A stretch of 64,000 nucleotides of DNA, taken from NCBI GenBank assembly GCA_002315655.1, contig DCHO01000044.1:28925-92924 (forward strand), in the 5' to 3' direction. This DNA is from Christensenella sp. UBA1750. GTDB lineage: Bacteria > Bacillota > Clostridia > Christensenellales > UBA1750. Below the pieces are notes generated by a model. The model was given only the letters and a program-made list of their open reading frames with translations. It had not been told where the DNA came from and searched no databases. Below are positions 44,713-52,202 of this stretch, one piece after another (within the stretch, counting starts at the first letter, position 1; each line of letters opens with the position of its first letter). The position numbers and the translations under genes are program-made.

Positions 44713-45924
44713 ATGGAAAAACCTGAATTGCTGGCTCCGGCGGGAGCCATGCCCCAGCTCATTGCCGCCCTGCGTTACGGCGCGGATGCCGTCTATTGCG
44801 GCGGCACGAATTTCGGCTTGCGGGCTTATGCGGGGAATTTCAACGAAAGCGAGCTGCCGAAGGCGGTTGAATTGGTGCACAGCAAGGGAAAGCGCATCCA
44901 TGTGACGCTGAATGCTTACCTTTACAACGCCGATCTGGACGGGCTGGCGGACGCGGCGCGGAATTTGGAAAAGATTGGCGTGGATGCCGCCATCGTGGCG
45001 GATCCTGCCGCGGTGGAGATCTGCCGCGAGGTCGCCCCGAAGCTGCCGCTGCACCTGTCCACACAGGCCAACACCTTAAACTATCGCACGGCGAACTTCT
45101 GGCACCGGCAGGGCGTAAAGCGCGTCATTTTGGCGCGGGAGCTCAACATGGAGGATGTGCGGGGCATCTGTGCAAAGCGGGACGAGGGGCTGGAAATCGA
45201 GACTTTTGTCCACGGCGCGGTGTGCGCCAGCTACTCCGGGCGGTGCGTGCTCTCCAATTACCTGACCGGGCGCGACGCCAATCAGGGGCAGTGCGCCCAG
45301 GCCTGCCGCTGGAAATACACGCTGATGGAGGAAAAGCGCCCCGGGGAATATCTGCCCGTGTTCGAGGACGATCACGGCACCTACTTCTATTCCTCCCACG
45401 ACCTGTGCATGATCGCGCACCTCCGTGATTTGTGGGGTGCGGGCGTGTGCTCCTTTAAGATCGAAGGCCGCATGAAAACCGACTATTACGTTGCCACGGT
45501 GGTGGGCGCGTACCGCAGAGCCATCGACAATATGCTGGAACATCCCGATGCGCCCTTTGACGAGAGCCTGCTTTATGAGGTGGGCAACGCCAGCCACCGT
45601 CAGGCCTCCACGGGCTTCTATTACACAAGAAGACCCGCCGACCCGCCGGGAGGGGTGGAGTACGAGCGCAACGCGGACTACATCGCCAAGGTGCTGGAAG
45701 AAAGAGACAACGGCCTGTTCCTTGTGGAGCAGAAGAACAAGTTCTCCGTGGGTGAAACCCTGCAGGTGCTCTCCCCCGGCATCGTCCGGCAGTTTACCGT
45801 GGATTCCATGACCGACGCGGAGGGAAATCCCATTGAGTCCGCCCCGCACCCCAAGGAACTGGTGCTCCTGCACCTGCCCGAGGGCACCGTGGCCGGGGAT
45901 TACCTGCGCCGAAGCCTGTTGTAA
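44713..45924 (+). CDS. U32-family protein, likely tRNA 5-hydroxyuridine synthesis protein TrhP
   Basis: U32 proteins (YrrN/YrrO in Bacillus, YegQ in E. coli) act as TrhP, which hydroxylates wobble uridine-34 of tRNAs using prephenate and an Fe-S cluster; older annotations call them collagenase-like peptidases. The 403-residue protein has ELLAPAGAMPQLIAALRYGADAVYCGG, the U32 signature region ETFVHGAVCASYSGRCVLSN, and the cysteines in NQGQCAQACRW that complete the cluster ligands. Placement after mltG matches yrrL-yrrN-yrrO in Bacillus. The start at 44713 follows GAGGAAA. Confidence 0.88.
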   Translation: MEKPELLAPAGAMPQLIAALRYGADAVYCGGTNFGLRAYAGNFNESELPKAVELVHSKGKRIHVTLNAYLYNADLDGLADAARNLEKIGVDAAIVADPAAVEICREVAPKLPLHLSTQANTLNYRTANFWHRQGVKRVILARELNMEDVRGICAKRDEGLEIETFVHGAVCASYSGRCVLSNYLTGRDANQGQCAQACRWKYTLMEEKRPGEYLPVFEDDHGTYFYSSHDLCMIAHLRDLWGAGVCSFKIEGRMKTDYYVATVVGAYRRAIDNMLEHPDAPFDESLLYEVGNASHRQASTGFYYTRRPADPPGGVEYERNADYIAKVLEERDNGLFLVEQKNKFSVGETLQVLSPGIVRQFTVDSMTDAEGNPIESAPHPKELVLLHLPEGTVAGDYLRRSLL

Positions 45925-45939
45925 TTTTCATGAATATAG

Positions 45940-45978
45940 AAAAGTGACTTTCTTCGAGGTGGAAGAAAGTCACTTTTT
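45940..45978. terminator. Bidirectional terminator between the U32 gene and the MFS gene
   Basis: AAAAGTGACTTTCTTC (45940-45955) pairs perfectly with GAAGAAAGTCACTTTT (45962-45977); Ts follow on both strands. It ends two convergent transcription units. Confidence 0.92.
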
Positions 45979-45987
45979 GTGTGTCTA

Positions 45988-47355
45988 TCAGTATCTCTTT
46001 TTGCTGAAAATGCCCTTGATCATGTCTCTTGTGGTGTACTCGCGGTCGTTTTTTAGACGCGGGACGAAAAGCATGACGATGATGAAGCGGATGGTGCAGC
46101 CGATGAGTGTCAGCATCTTATAGCGGTCAAAGCCGGTGGGGAAGGTGAAATTCTGCATCCATTCCAGCAGGTAGCCGCCGGACATGATGCCTAAGAACGT
46201 GCCCGCCAGTGCCGTGACGCAGGCGAACATGGCGATGCACCCGGCGCGGTTTTCATCGGAGGAATAGGAGAGCTGTAATTGGTTGCACATGAGGTCGCCC
46301 GCGCACCAGAAGGACGCGCCGATGACGTTGTGCAGCAGCATCGGCCACCATGCGCCGTCATAGCACAGCAGGAAGAAGAGCTGGGTTAAGGAAGCCACGA
46401 TGCAGCTCACCATCAGCACAGGTTTGGAGCCGTACTGGTTGGCCAGCCGTCCCCAGCGTCCCACCATGAGCACCGTCATAAGCGAGGCGGCGATGGTGCC
46501 GCAGATGGTCACCTGCATATAGGTGATTCCGTGTTCGGAGACCACATAGCGGGTCAGGTATGCGCCGGAGAAGTTGGCGGAGAAGCACCACAGCGTCCAG
46601 AACAGCATGAACTGCATGAACAGCTTGTTGCCGAAAATGTCACGCCCCATGGATTTGAGTGAGGGCTTGACGGGCGGCGCGGCGTAGACCTCCTTGCAGA
46701 AGCCGAAGAAGATCATGTCGATGATGCCCGCCAAAGAGCCGATGCCGAAGATGATGGCGTACTTGATCGGCGCGGGGAGCGCATCCAGCAGCCAGGCTGT
46801 GACCAGACCCACGATGATGGAGGTGGAGGATATGAGCGCGCCTCTTGTGGAGAACCACTGACTGCGGATGCTCATGGGGGCAAGGTCGCCCAGCCACGGG
46901 AACCAGCAGACTTGAATCATGGAGGACAGCGCGGAGGAAATGCCAAGCAGGAACAGAATCGTCCACATCTGAATCTGCGCATCGCTCATGGGCATAATCA
47001 GCGGCACAAGACCGATGATCATCCACAGAAAGCGCGAGATGAGGCCGTAGGTGAGCAGGTATTTTTTGCGCTTCTGCGTCCAGTTGACCAGCATGGCCGC
47101 CGGAATTTGCAGCAGCACCGCCACCTGCGGAATGGCGTTCAGAATACCGAAGGCAAGGTCGCCGGCGTGCAGGCTGTTGGCCAGGTCGATCATGGTGTTG
47201 GTTCCGGCACCGCAGACGGTGCCGAAGAAGGTGCCCATGATGTTGCTGCCGATCATAAAGCGTAAAGACCGCGCCACGTCCGGCTCAATCTGGCACTGCC
47301 GGAAGGCCTGATTCAGCGAAGCCATCGGGTTTAAGTTGATCTTTTTGAGAGCCAT
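45988..47355 (-). CDS. Major facilitator superfamily permease
   Basis: The 455-residue integral membrane protein has about 12 hydrophobic segments. The first half contains NWTQKRKKYLLTYGLISRFLW, a cytoplasmic basic loop, and the second half RWGRLANQYGSKPVL, an MFS-A-like loop (GxxxDxxGxK variant). No substrate can be read. The gene beside it on the same strand encodes a DUF5107 protein, a mutarotase-like family of sugar metabolism, so a sugar or oligosaccharide is the best guess. AAAGGAG lies before the ATG. Confidence 0.85.
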   Translation of the reverse strand: MALKKINLNPMASLNQAFRQCQIEPDVARSLRFMIGSNIMGTFFGTVCGAGTNTMIDLANSLHAGDLAFGILNAIPQVAVLLQIPAAMLVNWTQKRKKYLLTYGLISRFLWMIIGLVPLIMPMSDAQIQMWTILFLLGISSALSSMIQVCWFPWLGDLAPMSIRSQWFSTRGALISSTSIIVGLVTAWLLDALPAPIKYAIIFGIGSLAGIIDMIFFGFCKEVYAAPPVKPSLKSMGRDIFGNKLFMQFMLFWTLWCFSANFSGAYLTRYVVSEHGITYMQVTICGTIAASLMTVLMVGRWGRLANQYGSKPVLMVSCIVASLTQLFFLLCYDGAWWPMLLHNVIGASFWCAGDLMCNQLQLSYSSDENRAGCIAMFACVTALAGTFLGIMSGGYLLEWMQNFTFPTGFDRYKMLTLIGCTIRFIIVMLFVPRLKNDREYTTRDMIKGIFSKKRY

Positions 47356-47391
47356 TGCATAATCTCCTTTGTCGAGATTAATTCTTATCCT

Positions 47392-47419
47392 ATTATAGCA
47401 TTTGTTCTGTGCTTTGCAA
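47392..47419 (-). promoter_or_regulatory. Promoter of the MFS gene
   Basis: On the minus strand TATAAT (complement at 47392-47397) is preceded 16 bases upstream by TTGCAA (complement at 47414-47419). Confidence 0.6.
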
Positions 47420-47446
47420 TGCTTCTTCTGTTATCTGTCTGTGACT

Positions 47447-49468
47447 TTACTTACCCGCAGCCGCGCCCACATAAGCCTTCTTTTTCGTGCCCATGCGGAA
47501 GTCGAACTTCTCGGGCGGGTCGGTTTCGTCCCGGTCAAAGGGCTTTCCGTCGCGTGCGGCCTTGGCCTCCTCGATTTCGTACCACAGGTCGGTGATGGAG
47601 ACCTCGCCCTCTTTGATGTCGGTCACTTCAATGCCGCCGTCGGCATAGAGCAGCTTCTCGGCCTCATCCAGCTTGCCGGTTTTAAGCAGCGCAAAGCAAC
47701 GGCACAGCGCAACGCGGGGCAGCTTGTTGATTTCGTCTGTGAGCTTGCCGGTGAAGTCCAGAATGCCCATATACATTTTCGCATCCAGCATGGCGCGGGT
47801 CGCGGCGACGGCTAAGGAGGCGTCGGAGGGGTTTAAGGAGGCGGCGGCCAGCATCATGCGGGCGGATTTCTCCGAATTGCCCTTGGCGGCTTCCAGCAGT
47901 GCCAGAACGTACTGCGCCCAGCAGTTGGGTTTCAGCAACATGGAGCGGTTCAGAATTTCTTCCGCAAAGCGGAACTGACGATGGGCGTAATACGCGCAGC
48001 CTAATTGCAGATGAGTGTACCAGTTGTATTTGTCCGCGCCGTCCACGGCTTCCTCCATGCGCTCGATCCACTCATTTGCACGCATATAGGACACGGGCGC
48101 GGCGTTCACGTCGGGCTGGGACATAAAGCCGTTTTGCAGCAGCTCGACCCAAGGAGCCTGATCGTCCTGCACAGAGCCAAAATCCAGATATTCGGGCAGG
48201 GGCTTGTCGCCCTCGGCGGCGCGGCGGGCATTTTCCAGCGCGCCCCAGCCGGAGCCGGTGAGCAGCTGCTTTTCCGCCTTGGCGGTGGCCATCTTATAGG
48301 TGTCACGGAGCTTCTGCTCCAAGGCTTCCTCGGTGATGAAAGCATCCAGCTTTTCTTCCACGGCCTCCTGTGCCACATGATAATCGGGGTTGTGCGCCTT
48401 CTTCGGGTCACAGGTGATCGCGCCGTAGCCTTCCAGCCACTCCCAGGCGGTCTTGGGCGGCATGGGGATGTGCTCGGCCTGGGTGTTGCCCACGCCCGCC
48501 TGCAATTCCACATAGCGTCCCGCACAGCCGTTGCCGGAGAGGAACTTCTGCCACATGGTTCCGCCCGCGCCCTGTCCCCAGACGAACATCTTGCGGGATT
48601 TCAGGCGGTGGGTGGAAAGGTGCAGCAGACCGTAGCCGTTGCCGTCCACATGGGCGACATAGCGGCGGCGATCCTCGGGGATGCGGTAGAAATAGTCCCG
48701 GGCGACGGGGATGTTCACGGAATAGGACACATCGGTGCCGTCCACATAGGGGGTCTTGACGTTGTAAACGCCCTGAGGTCCGAAGGTGTAAGCATCGTCA
48801 CAGGGGGCGATGGCTCTTGCTTCCTTGATTTCCGGCACGGCTATGTTGCTCCACCAGTACATCGAGGTCGCGTCTTCGTTGGAGTTGACCACGCGCACGC
48901 GCAGATAGAGCAGCGCGGAATCCTCCGGCAGGAAGAAATCGAGCTGATAGGTCAGCCGGCGCATCCGTTCGTATTCGTACATTCTGAGAACGGGAGTGCC
49001 GTCTTCCAGCTTGGTGGTTGCGGTAAACAGGGTCTCGCAGGTGTAGGGGTGATGGCCTCTCGCGCCGATGTTGAACTCCACGCCGCCGGACGTCCAGGCG
49101 TTGCGCAGGGCAAGGTTGCAGTAGCGCACAACGGGGTTTGAGAACAGCAGCTCCTTGCCCTGCACCTTGTCATAAAGGCTCCACAGCTTACCGCCGAAGT
49201 TGGGCATCAGCGTGGCTTTCAGCTTGTTGTTTTCCAGAATCACGGCGTCAAACTGGCGGTCGATGAGCCGTCTGTCGTACCTGTCCTGTGTGGTGTAGGG
49301 GAAAGCGGCATACACATTGTCGTAGTCCACCCACAATTCGTCGGTCTCGGAGAGCTCGGATAAGGACTTGGGCTTCTTATAGGGAATGCCGGCCAGCAGC
49401 GGCAGCGTGCTTCTGCCGTTCAGTCCGGCGGCGGGCATGGTGATCTTGGTGAAATTCAGTGTGGTCAT
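47447..49468 (-). CDS. DUF5107 (mutarotase-like) protein with TPR-like C-terminal repeats
   Basis: The 673-residue cytoplasmic protein begins with a DUF5107-type domain. LKATLMPNFGGKLWSLYDK resembles the sugar-binding beta-sandwich of aldose 1-epimerases, followed by WTSGGVEFNIGARGHHPYT and MYWWSNIAVPE. Helical TPR-like units follow (HLQLGCAYYAHRQFRFAEEILNRSMLLKP and AQYVLALLEAAKGNSEKSARM, within 490-560). The family is linked to glycan use but has no proved reaction. It lies upstream of the MFS gene on the same strand, with its own promoter. Confidence 0.78.
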   Translation of the reverse strand: MTTLNFTKITMPAAGLNGRSTLPLLAGIPYKKPKSLSELSETDELWVDYDNVYAAFPYTTQDRYDRRLIDRQFDAVILENNKLKATLMPNFGGKLWSLYDKVQGKELLFSNPVVRYCNLALRNAWTSGGVEFNIGARGHHPYTCETLFTATTKLEDGTPVLRMYEYERMRRLTYQLDFFLPEDSALLYLRVRVVNSNEDATSMYWWSNIAVPEIKEARAIAPCDDAYTFGPQGVYNVKTPYVDGTDVSYSVNIPVARDYFYRIPEDRRRYVAHVDGNGYGLLHLSTHRLKSRKMFVWGQGAGGTMWQKFLSGNGCAGRYVELQAGVGNTQAEHIPMPPKTAWEWLEGYGAITCDPKKAHNPDYHVAQEAVEEKLDAFITEEALEQKLRDTYKMATAKAEKQLLTGSGWGALENARRAAEGDKPLPEYLDFGSVQDDQAPWVELLQNGFMSQPDVNAAPVSYMRANEWIERMEEAVDGADKYNWYTHLQLGCAYYAHRQFRFAEEILNRSMLLKPNCWAQYVLALLEAAKGNSEKSARMMLAAASLNPSDASLAVAATRAMLDAKMYMGILDFTGKLTDEINKLPRVALCRCFALLKTGKLDEAEKLLYADGGIEVTDIKEGEVSITDLWYEIEEAKAARDGKPFDRDETDPPEKFDFRMGTKKKAYVGAAAGK

Positions 49469-49503
49469 GGAAGAACACCTTCACTTTCTTGATTTGTATA
49501 TTC

Positions 49504-49531
49504 AGTATATCATATTGGTCGGGGAAATCAA
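49504..49531 (-). promoter_or_regulatory. Promoter of the DUF5107 gene
   Basis: On the minus strand TTGATT (complement at 49526-49531) and TATACT (complement at 49504-49509) are 16 bases apart. Confidence 0.6.
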
Positions 49532-49615
49532 AGAACGAGTTGTAGAATGTTTCATCTTTCGGGACAGGCAAGAGGGAGAGATATTTTGCATAAACTGGTG
49601 AAAAAGGAGTGTGGA

Positions 49616-50314
49616 ATGATGCTGGAATGGCTGCTGGTGCTGTCAAAGCTGTTGTTCTTCCTGTCCTCGGTGTCGGGGCGGGATGTTTTTCCGAAAAGGC
49701 TGTCCAAAGAGGAGGAGGATGCGGCTATCGAAAGGATGTTGCAGGGCGATTCCGAGGCCTCACAGAAGCTCATCGAGCACAATCTGCGGCTGGTGGCGCA
49801 CATTGCGGGGAAATACCGCCATTCCTCCTTGGAGGAGGACGACAGAATCTCCATCGGCACCATCGGGCTCATCAAGGCGGTGCGCTCGTTTTCACCCAAG
49901 GCGGGCAATTCGCTGTCCACCTACGCGGCGCGGTGCATCGAGAACGAGATTCTGATGGCGCTTCGGGCGGGGAAGAAGTTCAAGCGGGAAACCTCCATCG
50001 AGGAACCCATCGGGGTGGATAAGGAGGGCAATGAGGTGCGCCTGCTGGACATTTTGGGCACGGAGAGTGATGCGGTGGAAAGCGAGGCGGAACGCGCCTT
50101 CACCGGGGGGAAACTGCGGGAGCTGCTGGCGCTGCTGGATTCCCGGGAAAGGGTGGTCATCGAGCTGCGGTACGGACTTTCCGGCAAAGCGCCTATGCCC
50201 CAGCGGGAGGTCGCGGAGGTGCTGGGCATCTCGCGGTCGTACATTTCCCGCATCGAGAAGCACGCAATTTCTGTGCTGACGGAGGCCTGCCGCGGAGACA
50301 AGGAGGCTTTTTGA
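49616..50314 (+). CDS. sigK: Sporulation sigma factor SigK, with pro-sequence
   Basis: SigK directs late mother-cell transcription in sporulation. From ATG 49616 the protein has 232 residues. It opens with a hydrophobic pro-sequence (MMLEWLLVLSKLLFFLSSVSG), which in Bacillus is cleaved by SpoIVFB. Region 2 holds LIEHNLRLVAHIAGKYRH and ISIGTIGLIKAV, with YAARCIENEILMALR. Region 4 ends in ISRSYISRIEKHA. The LISIGTIGLIK-type and RCIENEIL motifs are diagnostic of SigK and SigE; the short hydrophobic leader favours SigK. The gene is uninterrupted, so no skin element is present. AAAGGAG lies seven bases ahead. Confidence 0.9.
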   Translation: MMLEWLLVLSKLLFFLSSVSGRDVFPKRLSKEEEDAAIERMLQGDSEASQKLIEHNLRLVAHIAGKYRHSSLEEDDRISIGTIGLIKAVRSFSPKAGNSLSTYAARCIENEILMALRAGKKFKRETSIEEPIGVDKEGNEVRLLDILGTESDAVESEAERAFTGGKLRELLALLDSRERVVIELRYGLSGKAPMPQREVAEVLGISRSYISRIEKHAISVLTEACRGDKEAF

Positions 50315-50322
50315 CAGAGCAA

Positions 50323-50355
50323 CGCCCCCGTGCGGAAGCAATCTGCATGGGGGCG
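50323..50355. terminator. Hairpin between sigK and the MATE-like gene
   Basis: CGCCCCC (50323-50329) pairs with GGGGGCG (50349-50355), extended inward by a G-T pair and TGC/GCA. No proper T-run follows on either strand, so termination is probable but not certain. Confidence 0.45.
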
Positions 50356-50361
50356 ATAAAT

Positions 50362-52032
50362 TTATCTGGAGAACACGAAACCGTTGCGGTTGAAGGAGTT
50401 GGTCAGCGCATAGCTCTTTTGCGGAATTTCGGAAAATACGGAATCCTTTTCGTTCAGGAAATTGACGATTCTGCCGTTGTCCCGGATGATGACGCGCAGC
50501 TTGTCCTTTCCGAAAAGCAGAATGTACTCCGAAAGCACCTTCTTTTTCGGGTTGGCTTCCATGATTTTGCCGTAAAGTGCGTCCGTGATTTGGTCAATAG
50601 GTTCTGTATCAAACCCGTGCTGTGCGGCGGCGTTTGCGATGGCTTTGCGCAATTTTGTGATGCTCTCTGCATTGACGGTAAGGTCGAAGCCCACGGCATC
50701 CTCACCGTAATCCGGCAGATAGAGCGGGAATCCGGCCTTGCCGAGCCATGATCGGACAGGAACAGAGAACAGCACCGCCACAAGATAGGAGCTTAGCGCC
50801 ATCCCCAAGGTGATGCCGGTGAAGCCGAAACGGAACGCCAGCGGCACGGAGAGCAGCAGCGGGCAGAGCAGGTTGTTGAGGAAACAGAGCAGCATACTCA
50901 TTCCCGGATGCTCCAGCGTGGCGTACAAATCGACCCCGATGAAGCAGAACCCGAAGGGCAGAGCGGTGAAGGCCATGGTGCGGGCGGCGCGAACGGAAGA
51001 TAAAACGGTCTCTGCCGAGGTCATGCCGTAAAGCCTCGGAAACAGGGGCGCACAGAAGAAGAACAGCGCGGACAAGGCAAGGGAGGTGAGGGCGGCGGTT
51101 TTGACGACGATGCGCATGACGCTGCGGATGCCGTAATTGTTCCTCTCTCCCAGATAGGAGGCCAGAAAGCCTTCTGCGGAATCGAACACCGCGCCGCAGG
51201 TCTGGAACACGGAAAAGGCGAGGTTGATGACGGAATAGGCCGGGATGAGGCTTTCCGAGCAGGTGATGAGAATCACCTTATTCACAAGAATGTCCACAAG
51301 CCCGATGAACAGATAGCCTGCGCTTCGGCTTATGCTGAGTTTCAGTGCGGAGAAAAAAGCCTTCCGGGAAAAATGAAACCGGAAGCGGATGGAATTGGTG
51401 CGCCGCAGCAGATGGAGCGGGTAAACAAGCGTGCTTGCCGCGGCGGCGATGGCGGTGGCGATGCCCAGTCCCGCAATGCCGACCCTTCGGCAGAGGAAGA
51501 AGGACAGAAAAGCATTGAGCAGGATTTCGGAAATGGTGCTGAAAAAGACCACCGAAGAATCACTGTCCGCCATGGTGAGGTAGTACAGTGCCACATTGAA
51601 GGGGTGAATGGCGGCATAGACAATGACCCAGTTGAAATAGATGGTGGCTTCTTCCTGCAAAGCGCCTGTGCAGTTGTAATAGGCAAGATAGGGCTTTCGG
51701 ATGAGCAGGAGCGAGAGCACTAAGAAAACAGCGGTCATAAAAGCGTGAAGCACGCTCTGCCCTGCGGTCTTGTAGGCTTCTTCGGTCTCAAACGCGCCCA
51801 AGTGCTTGCCGTAGAGCACGCCGTAGCCGGGAGAGAACATATACTCGAAAAAATACACCACCGAAAACAGCGGCGCGACGATGGAAACTGCCGTCAGTGC
51901 CGTTTCTCCCAGCTGATTGCCGCCCAAGATCGCGTCGATCATGAGGTTCATGGAGTAGGAGGAAAAGGCCAGCAGGTTGACAAAGAACAGCTTTGCGAAT
52001 TTATCTCGGATGAAGGAACCGGGCTTTTGCAT
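50362..52032 (-). CDS. MATE-family transporter fused to an ATPase-like (HATPase/RsbW-type) C-terminal domain
   Basis: The 556-residue protein starts with a MATE-type exporter of about 12 membrane segments (MNLMIDAILGGNQLGETALTAVSIVAPL is inside the first two, residues 28-56). The MATE part ends near 435. The last ~120 residues are soluble: FDLTVNAESITKLRKAIANAAAQHGFDTEP, then LRVIIRDNGRIVNFLNEKD and a C-terminal NRNGFVFSR. This follows the pattern of anti-sigma/GHKL ATPase domains (helix, central sheet, DNG as a G1-type box), although the ATP-binding Asn box looks degenerate. The fusion probably couples transport to a cytoplasmic signal; that is inference. Its promoter overlaps that of GH127. 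Confidence 0.75.
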   Translation of the reverse strand: MQKPGSFIRDKFAKLFFVNLLAFSSYSMNLMIDAILGGNQLGETALTAVSIVAPLFSVVYFFEYMFSPGYGVLYGKHLGAFETEEAYKTAGQSVLHAFMTAVFLVLSLLLIRKPYLAYYNCTGALQEEATIYFNWVIVYAAIHPFNVALYYLTMADSDSSVVFFSTISEILLNAFLSFFLCRRVGIAGLGIATAIAAAASTLVYPLHLLRRTNSIRFRFHFSRKAFFSALKLSISRSAGYLFIGLVDILVNKVILITCSESLIPAYSVINLAFSVFQTCGAVFDSAEGFLASYLGERNNYGIRSVMRIVVKTAALTSLALSALFFFCAPLFPRLYGMTSAETVLSSVRAARTMAFTALPFGFCFIGVDLYATLEHPGMSMLLCFLNNLLCPLLLSVPLAFRFGFTGITLGMALSSYLVAVLFSVPVRSWLGKAGFPLYLPDYGEDAVGFDLTVNAESITKLRKAIANAAAQHGFDTEPIDQITDALYGKIMEANPKKKVLSEYILLFGKDKLRVIIRDNGRIVNFLNEKDSVFSEIPQKSYALTNSFNRNGFVFSR

Positions 52033-52107
52033 GAAGTGTTACTCCTGTTTGGGTTCGGCTTTGGAAAATACGGGAAAATGCGCCCAATCGGCGTTTTTCA
52101 GGGAATC

Positions 52108-52157
52108 AGTATAGCACAAACACGCCGGATTGACAATGCGGACAGATGTGATACACT
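52108..52157. promoter_or_regulatory. Overlapping divergent promoters for the MATE and GH127 genes
   Basis: Rightward, TTGACA (52130-52135) lies 16 bases before an extended -10 TGATACACT (52149-52157). Leftward, TTGTCA (complement of 52131-52136) lies 17 bases before TATACT (complement of 52108-52113). The two -35 boxes share five bases, so the promoters cannot both bind polymerase at once. Confidence 0.65.
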
Positions 52158-52202
52158 ATAAGCGAAAATACGGCAAAATGAGCCGAAAGGAACGGAGCAA
52201 TT

